Both the position numbers and the translations under genes were made by a program. 64,000 bases of DNA from Cyclobacteriaceae bacterium (GTDB lineage: Bacteria; Bacteroidota; Bacteroidia; Cytophagales; Cyclobacteriaceae). The notes under the pieces were generated by a model. That model ran no database searches, had not been told where the DNA came from, and was given only the letters and a program-made list of their open reading frames with translations. The stretch's first letter is position 1. Every line of letters begins with the position of its first letter. Shown here one piece after another: positions 61,235-64,000 of the stretch. The stretch is from NCBI GenBank assembly GCA_016787645.1, contig JAEUUF010000015.1, positions 248,001-312,000 of the forward strand, read 5' to 3'.

Positions 61235-62263
61235 ATGACTGACAAGCGCACCGACATTTCCACCCTCGGCGAATTCGGCCTGATCGACCGCATCAGCAGC
61301 GGTTTCACGTTGAGAAACACCTCGTCACTCAGGGGCATCGGCGATGATGCCGCGGTGATCGACGCCGGAGAGGAGGTCATGCTCCTTTCCACCGATATGC
61401 TGGTGGAAGGCATTCATTTTGACCTCTCATACACTCCGCTGCAACACCTGGGCTACAAAGCCGTAGCCGCCAACGTATCTGACATTGCGGCCATGAACGG
61501 CAAACCCGAACAAATCATCGTCGCCATGGCAGTTAGTAACCGCTTCTCGGTCGAGGCGATCGACGCGCTCTTCGAGGGCATCCGTGCCGCCTGTGATGAA
61601 TATAAGGTTGACCTGGTGGGAGGGGACACTACCGCTTCACCAGCAGGTCTGGTCATCAATGTCAGTGTACTCGGTCGTACGAAGAAAGGGAATGAGGTGT
61701 ACCGCAGTGGAGCCAAAGACAACGATGTGCTCTGCGTCTCCGGCGACCTGGGTGGCGCTTACATCGGCTTGCAGATACTTGAGCGCGAGAAAGAAGTCTT
61801 CCTGGCCAATCCCAATATGCAGCCTGAACTTGACAAACATGAGTACGCGGTAGGCCGTCAATTGCGGCCCAAGGCGCGCATGGACATTATCTATGAGCTG
61901 GCCGACCTGGGGGTGAAGCCGACGTCGATGATCGATGTGTCCGATGGACTGGCTTCGGAGCTTATGCACATCTCAAAGAATTCGAAAGCAGGCGTGCGCA
62001 TTTTCGAGGACAAAATTCCCATCGACCAGGATGCCTTCAACACGGCAGTGGAATTCAACCTCGATCCGTTTACCTGCGCCCTCAACGGCGGTGAAGACTA
62101 CGAACTACTTTTCACCATCCATCAGGCCGATGTCGAGAAACTGAAAAACCATTCCGACATTCAAATGATCGGTTACATCCACGCGGATCCAACTCAAAAC
62201 GTTCTCATTACCAAAAACGGGAACGTGGTGCCGCTGAAGGCGCAAGGTTGGGTGCATTTTTGA
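61235..62263 (+). CDS. thiL: thiamine-phosphate kinase
   Basis: The 342-residue protein has the ThiL/PurM-like features: GEFGLIDRIS start, IGDDAAVIDAGEEVMLLSTD metal-binding loop, GGDTTAS, CVSGDLGGAYIGLQIL, SMIDVSDGLASELMHI and CALNGGEDYELLFTI. It phosphorylates thiamine monophosphate to the diphosphate cofactor. It is transcribed alone, with a -7 element upstream and an octamer array after its end. Confidence 0.95.
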   Translation: MTDKRTDISTLGEFGLIDRISSGFTLRNTSSLRGIGDDAAVIDAGEEVMLLSTDMLVEGIHFDLSYTPLQHLGYKAVAANVSDIAAMNGKPEQIIVAMAVSNRFSVEAIDALFEGIRAACDEYKVDLVGGDTTASPAGLVINVSVLGRTKKGNEVYRSGAKDNDVLCVSGDLGGAYIGLQILEREKEVFLANPNMQPELDKHEYAVGRQLRPKARMDIIYELADLGVKPTSMIDVSDGLASELMHISKNSKAGVRIFEDKIPIDQDAFNTAVEFNLDPFTCALNGGEDYELLFTIHQADVEKLKNHSDIQMIGYIHADPTQNVLITKNGNVVPLKAQGWVHF

Positions 62264-62284
62264 CCAACAAGATTAATTATCAGC

Positions 62285-62396
62285 GTGTCTGGTTGTCTAG
62301 TTAGTTGAGTGCTTGGGCATCTGAGTGCACGCAGACACTTCGACACTTAGATACCTAGACACTTAGATACCTAGACACTTAGATACCTAGACACTT
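62285..62396. repeat. octamer tandem array forming a long imperfect hairpin
   Basis: Exactly 14 consecutive 8-bp units lie between thiL and the convergent 62398 gene. The right half alternates AGACACTT and AGATACCT (62333-62396). The left half (GTGTCTGG, TTGTCTAG, TTAGTTGA, GTGCTTGG, GCATCTGA) resembles the reverse complement of the right half, so the array can fold back on itself. Confidence 0.9.
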
Positions 62397-62397
62397 T

Positions 62398-62763
62398 CTA
62401 GTCTTCCGGATACGGAATAAAAACAAACCGCGTAAATGCCTTGTCGATCACGAACAGGCAACAGAACTCATCAGGGTCTTTGTACGCTTTTTTGAATTCC
62501 TCCTCTTTGTCTTTGGCCACAAGTTCACGTTGCATGAACTCATCCAGGAATGACGCAAAGTAGGACCACTTCGTTCCCAGTTCAGCATGACGGAAGAGAA
62601 CTTGCCCGATGGGCTGGTCGTCTTCGCAGATGGGAAAAATGGGATATTCGAAGCCCGCCTTGCGGATCTGGTACGAGGCCTCCTTGATCGAATCCGCCAC
62701 CTTGATGAAATCCTGCGATATCGTTCCGAGGTATTTTCCGTCCAATTCAGGGTCGTTCGTCAT
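62398..62763 (-). CDS. protein of unknown function
   Basis: ATG 62763 starts the compact reading MTNDPELDGKYLGTISQDFI; an upstream in-frame ATG adds a hydrophobic but unlikely N-terminus in a region close to the divergent ankyrin gene. The 121-residue soluble protein has a mixed alpha/beta pattern and ends KAFTRFVFIPYPED. No family recognised. Its stop follows the octamer array directly. Confidence 0.6.
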   Translation of the reverse strand: MTNDPELDGKYLGTISQDFIKVADSIKEASYQIRKAGFEYPIFPICEDDQPIGQVLFRHAELGTKWSYFASFLDEFMQRELVAKDKEEEFKKAYKDPDEFCCLFVIDKAFTRFVFIPYPED

Positions 62764-62857
62764 GGGGGTTGACCGTTTGCGTAATTCAGCGAACGCAAAT
62801 GACGAAAACGGAAACGTCTGGAGCAAGGGGCCGTTATACCCGTAAAACCCTTATGCT

Positions 62858-63376
62858 ATGAACCGCAACGAATTTCTCCAGCGCAGCCTCATCGGGGGCA
62901 CGGCGCTGATGCTCCCGGGCTTTCTGGCCTCCGGGCAACAGGCCCAGGAAAAACCCCCGGCCATAGCGCTGGATATCGTAAAGGAGTTTGTCACAGTTTC
63001 CCATGGCAACTTTGCCCGCGTAAAGGAAATGTTGGAAAATGACCACCTGCTCCTGCACGTATCATACGATTGGGGTGGCGGAGATTATGAATCTGGTATT
63101 GAAGCGGCCGGTCACGTCGGCAACCGCGAGATCGCGACTTATTTGCTTAGTAAAGGTGCCCGCTACAACATTTACCTCGCCTGTATGCTTGGCCACCTGG
63201 ACACCGTGAAGAATGTGCTGACCTTCAACCCCGGCCTGCTCAACTCCAAGGGCCCTCACGGATTTACCATGCTGCATCACGCGAACAAGGGAGGTGACCT
63301 CTCCAAACCTGTAGCTGATTACCTCACTTCCCTCGGCGCCAAAGAAACCCGAATTGACTTCTACGCAAAGGCCTAA
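62858..63376 (+). CDS. ankyrin-repeat protein with Tat-like signal
   Basis: The 172-residue product has an N-terminus like a Tat or secretory signal (NRNEFLQRSLIGGTALMLPG) and three to four ankyrin repeats (ESGIEAAGHVGNREIATYLL, IYLACMLGHLDTVKNVLTFN, GFTMLHHANKGGDLSKPVAD). It is probably a periplasmic protein-binding module. Single gene; it converges with acpH. Confidence 0.8.
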   Translation: MNRNEFLQRSLIGGTALMLPGFLASGQQAQEKPPAIALDIVKEFVTVSHGNFARVKEMLENDHLLLHVSYDWGGGDYESGIEAAGHVGNREIATYLLSKGARYNIYLACMLGHLDTVKNVLTFNPGLLNSKGPHGFTMLHHANKGGDLSKPVADYLTSLGAKETRIDFYAKA

Positions 63377-63394
63377 CCCTTTCCCTTTGCGCCC

Positions 63395-63434
63395 TACTTC
63401 ACGCCTTCGCGCCTTACTTCGCGCCTTTGCGCCT
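63395..63434. repeat. 20-bp GCGCCTT tandem repeat, two units
   Basis: TACTTCACGCCTTCGCGCCT (63395-63414) and TACTTCGCGCCTTTGCGCCT (63415-63434) agree at 18 of 20 positions, with a related piece before and after. It lies between convergent genes. Confidence 0.85.
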
Positions 63435-63448
63435 TCGCGTGAGATCAC

Positions 63449-64000
63449 TCACCCATTCTCTCCCCTCCACCGCTCCGCAAACTTGCTGAGTTCCGGGAAG
63501 AATGCTTTGAAATCCGATTCAAATTCCTGGTAGTTGGTTCGCAGGTCTTCAACCGCTTGCTCCATCTTTGAGTCAAAGCTCGCCCGTCGTGACATACCGG
63601 TGAGGGCCCGGTGAATGCCTTCCACCTCGGCATAATTCAGCAGCCAGTTGCCCCGCGTCATGTAGGGAAGCATTTGCCTGACCTTTTCAGGGAGAATAGG
63701 ATGGTGCTCTTCCACGAGCCGGTAAGCGCGCTGGGCATACACGTCCAGTGGTTCATGGGAATATTCCTTCCACCCGGCCGCCAGGAAATGGTCATAGAAG
63801 ATGTCGACAATGACGGAGGAGTAATGACGGTAAGAAGGCCAAAGTCGTGTTTTGCTCAGTTTGACAGTTGGGTGTTTGTCCGTGAATTCATCGATCGCGC
63901 GATGGAGTTCGATTCCACGGGCAATACCTTCGCCGAACTGCGTGGTAAGGTCCCTGCCACGGACAAAGTCGCCGATGAAATTCCCGACCATCACCTGGGG
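63449..64000 (-). CDS. acpH: ACP phosphodiesterase (AcpH/DUF479 family), cut by window edge
   Basis: The visible ~183 residues match the AcpH family, which removes the phosphopantetheine group from acyl-carrier protein: VGNFIGDFVRGRD near the N-terminus, IARGIELHRAIDEFTDKHP, and VIVDIFYDHFLA with the likely Asp/His metal ligands. The reading frame is open to the window edge, and the family starts about 15-20 residues further upstream, so the 5' end is missing. It is transcribed leftward, ending just after the GCGCCTT repeat. Confidence 0.9.
   Translation of the reverse strand, partial: PQVMVGNFIGDFVRGRDLTTQFGEGIARGIELHRAIDEFTDKHPTVKLSKTRLWPSYRHYSSVIVDIFYDHFLAAGWKEYSHEPLDVYAQRAYRLVEEHHPILPEKVRQMLPYMTRGNWLLNYAEVEGIHRALTGMSRRASFDSKMEQAVEDLRTNYQEFESDFKAFFPELSKFAERWRGENG

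Overview
The window looks like chromosome of a Bacteroidota bacterium, most likely order Cytophagales. The evidence is the repertoire (HmuY/TonB heme uptake, DUF885, DUF4199, DUF1684, YHS lipoprotein, many lipoprotein and outer-membrane signal peptides) and the TAnnTTTG-type -7 promoter elements. Nearly all of it is ordinary, densely packed chromosome. The part from about 34.8 to 40.3 kb is different: visibly AT-richer, with small single-gene units separated by repeated imperfect palindromes.

Layout. 0-2.7 kb: a leftward run (outer-membrane protein, tiny membrane peptide, EamA exporter, cupin, frameshifted DinB), divergent from a MocR regulator (3-4.4 kb). Then superoxide dismutase and uvrB converge on a shared terminator. 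7.3-11.3 kb: a leftward operon of TPR protein, phosphosulfolactate synthase, DUF368 flippase and aroE. 11.4-17.3 kb: an exopolysaccharide cluster (glycosyltransferase, Wza lipoprotein, Wzc-type kinase, CpsB-type phosphatase, SDR epimerase), divergent from hflX. 18.6-23.0 kb: a dabA-dabB inorganic-carbon uptake pair. 23.4-26.8 kb: gamma-glutamyltransferase-like lipoprotein and a secreted caspase. 27.0 kb: tRNA-Arg(CCT) with duplicated tRNA 3' pieces beside it. 27.2-29.2 kb: a SolA-like oxidase and hemolysin III. 29.2-29.6 kb: an array of 7-bp repeats in strict register that ends in telomere-like CCCCTAA units. 29.6-34.8 kb: DUF885 lipoprotein, an eight-heme cytochrome with TPRs, a small outer-membrane protein and a YHS lipoprotein.

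34.8-40.3 kb is the most unusual region. It holds seven leftward genes of mostly unknown function, including a HEPN/AbiU2-like protein. Several are bracketed by short inverted repeats built on GTTGGCGGTA that touch the start or stop codon, and are separated by about 100-bp palindromes. This is the layout of an integron-like gene-cassette array, but no integrase is visible. The array abuts the 3' end of a TPR lipoprotein gene, and a degraded 117-bp copy of that 3' end lies inside the array.

40.3-64 kb returns to housekeeping and surface functions: amidohydrolase, HerA-like ATPase, AraC regulator with a TonB receptor and HmuY lipoprotein, RadC, ribosomal protein S20, M1 peptidase, P1/PLC-type hydrolase, TonB-like protein, DUF4199, aminopeptidase P, DUF4198, a RidA deaminase, beta-propeller lipoprotein-like protein, IscA, methylmalonyl-CoA epimerase, ThiL, an ankyrin protein and an ACP phosphodiesterase cut by the window edge. 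Several convergent junctions here and at 29 kb contain short tandem arrays, and three copies of one REP-like palindrome lie between 58.0 and 59.7 kb.
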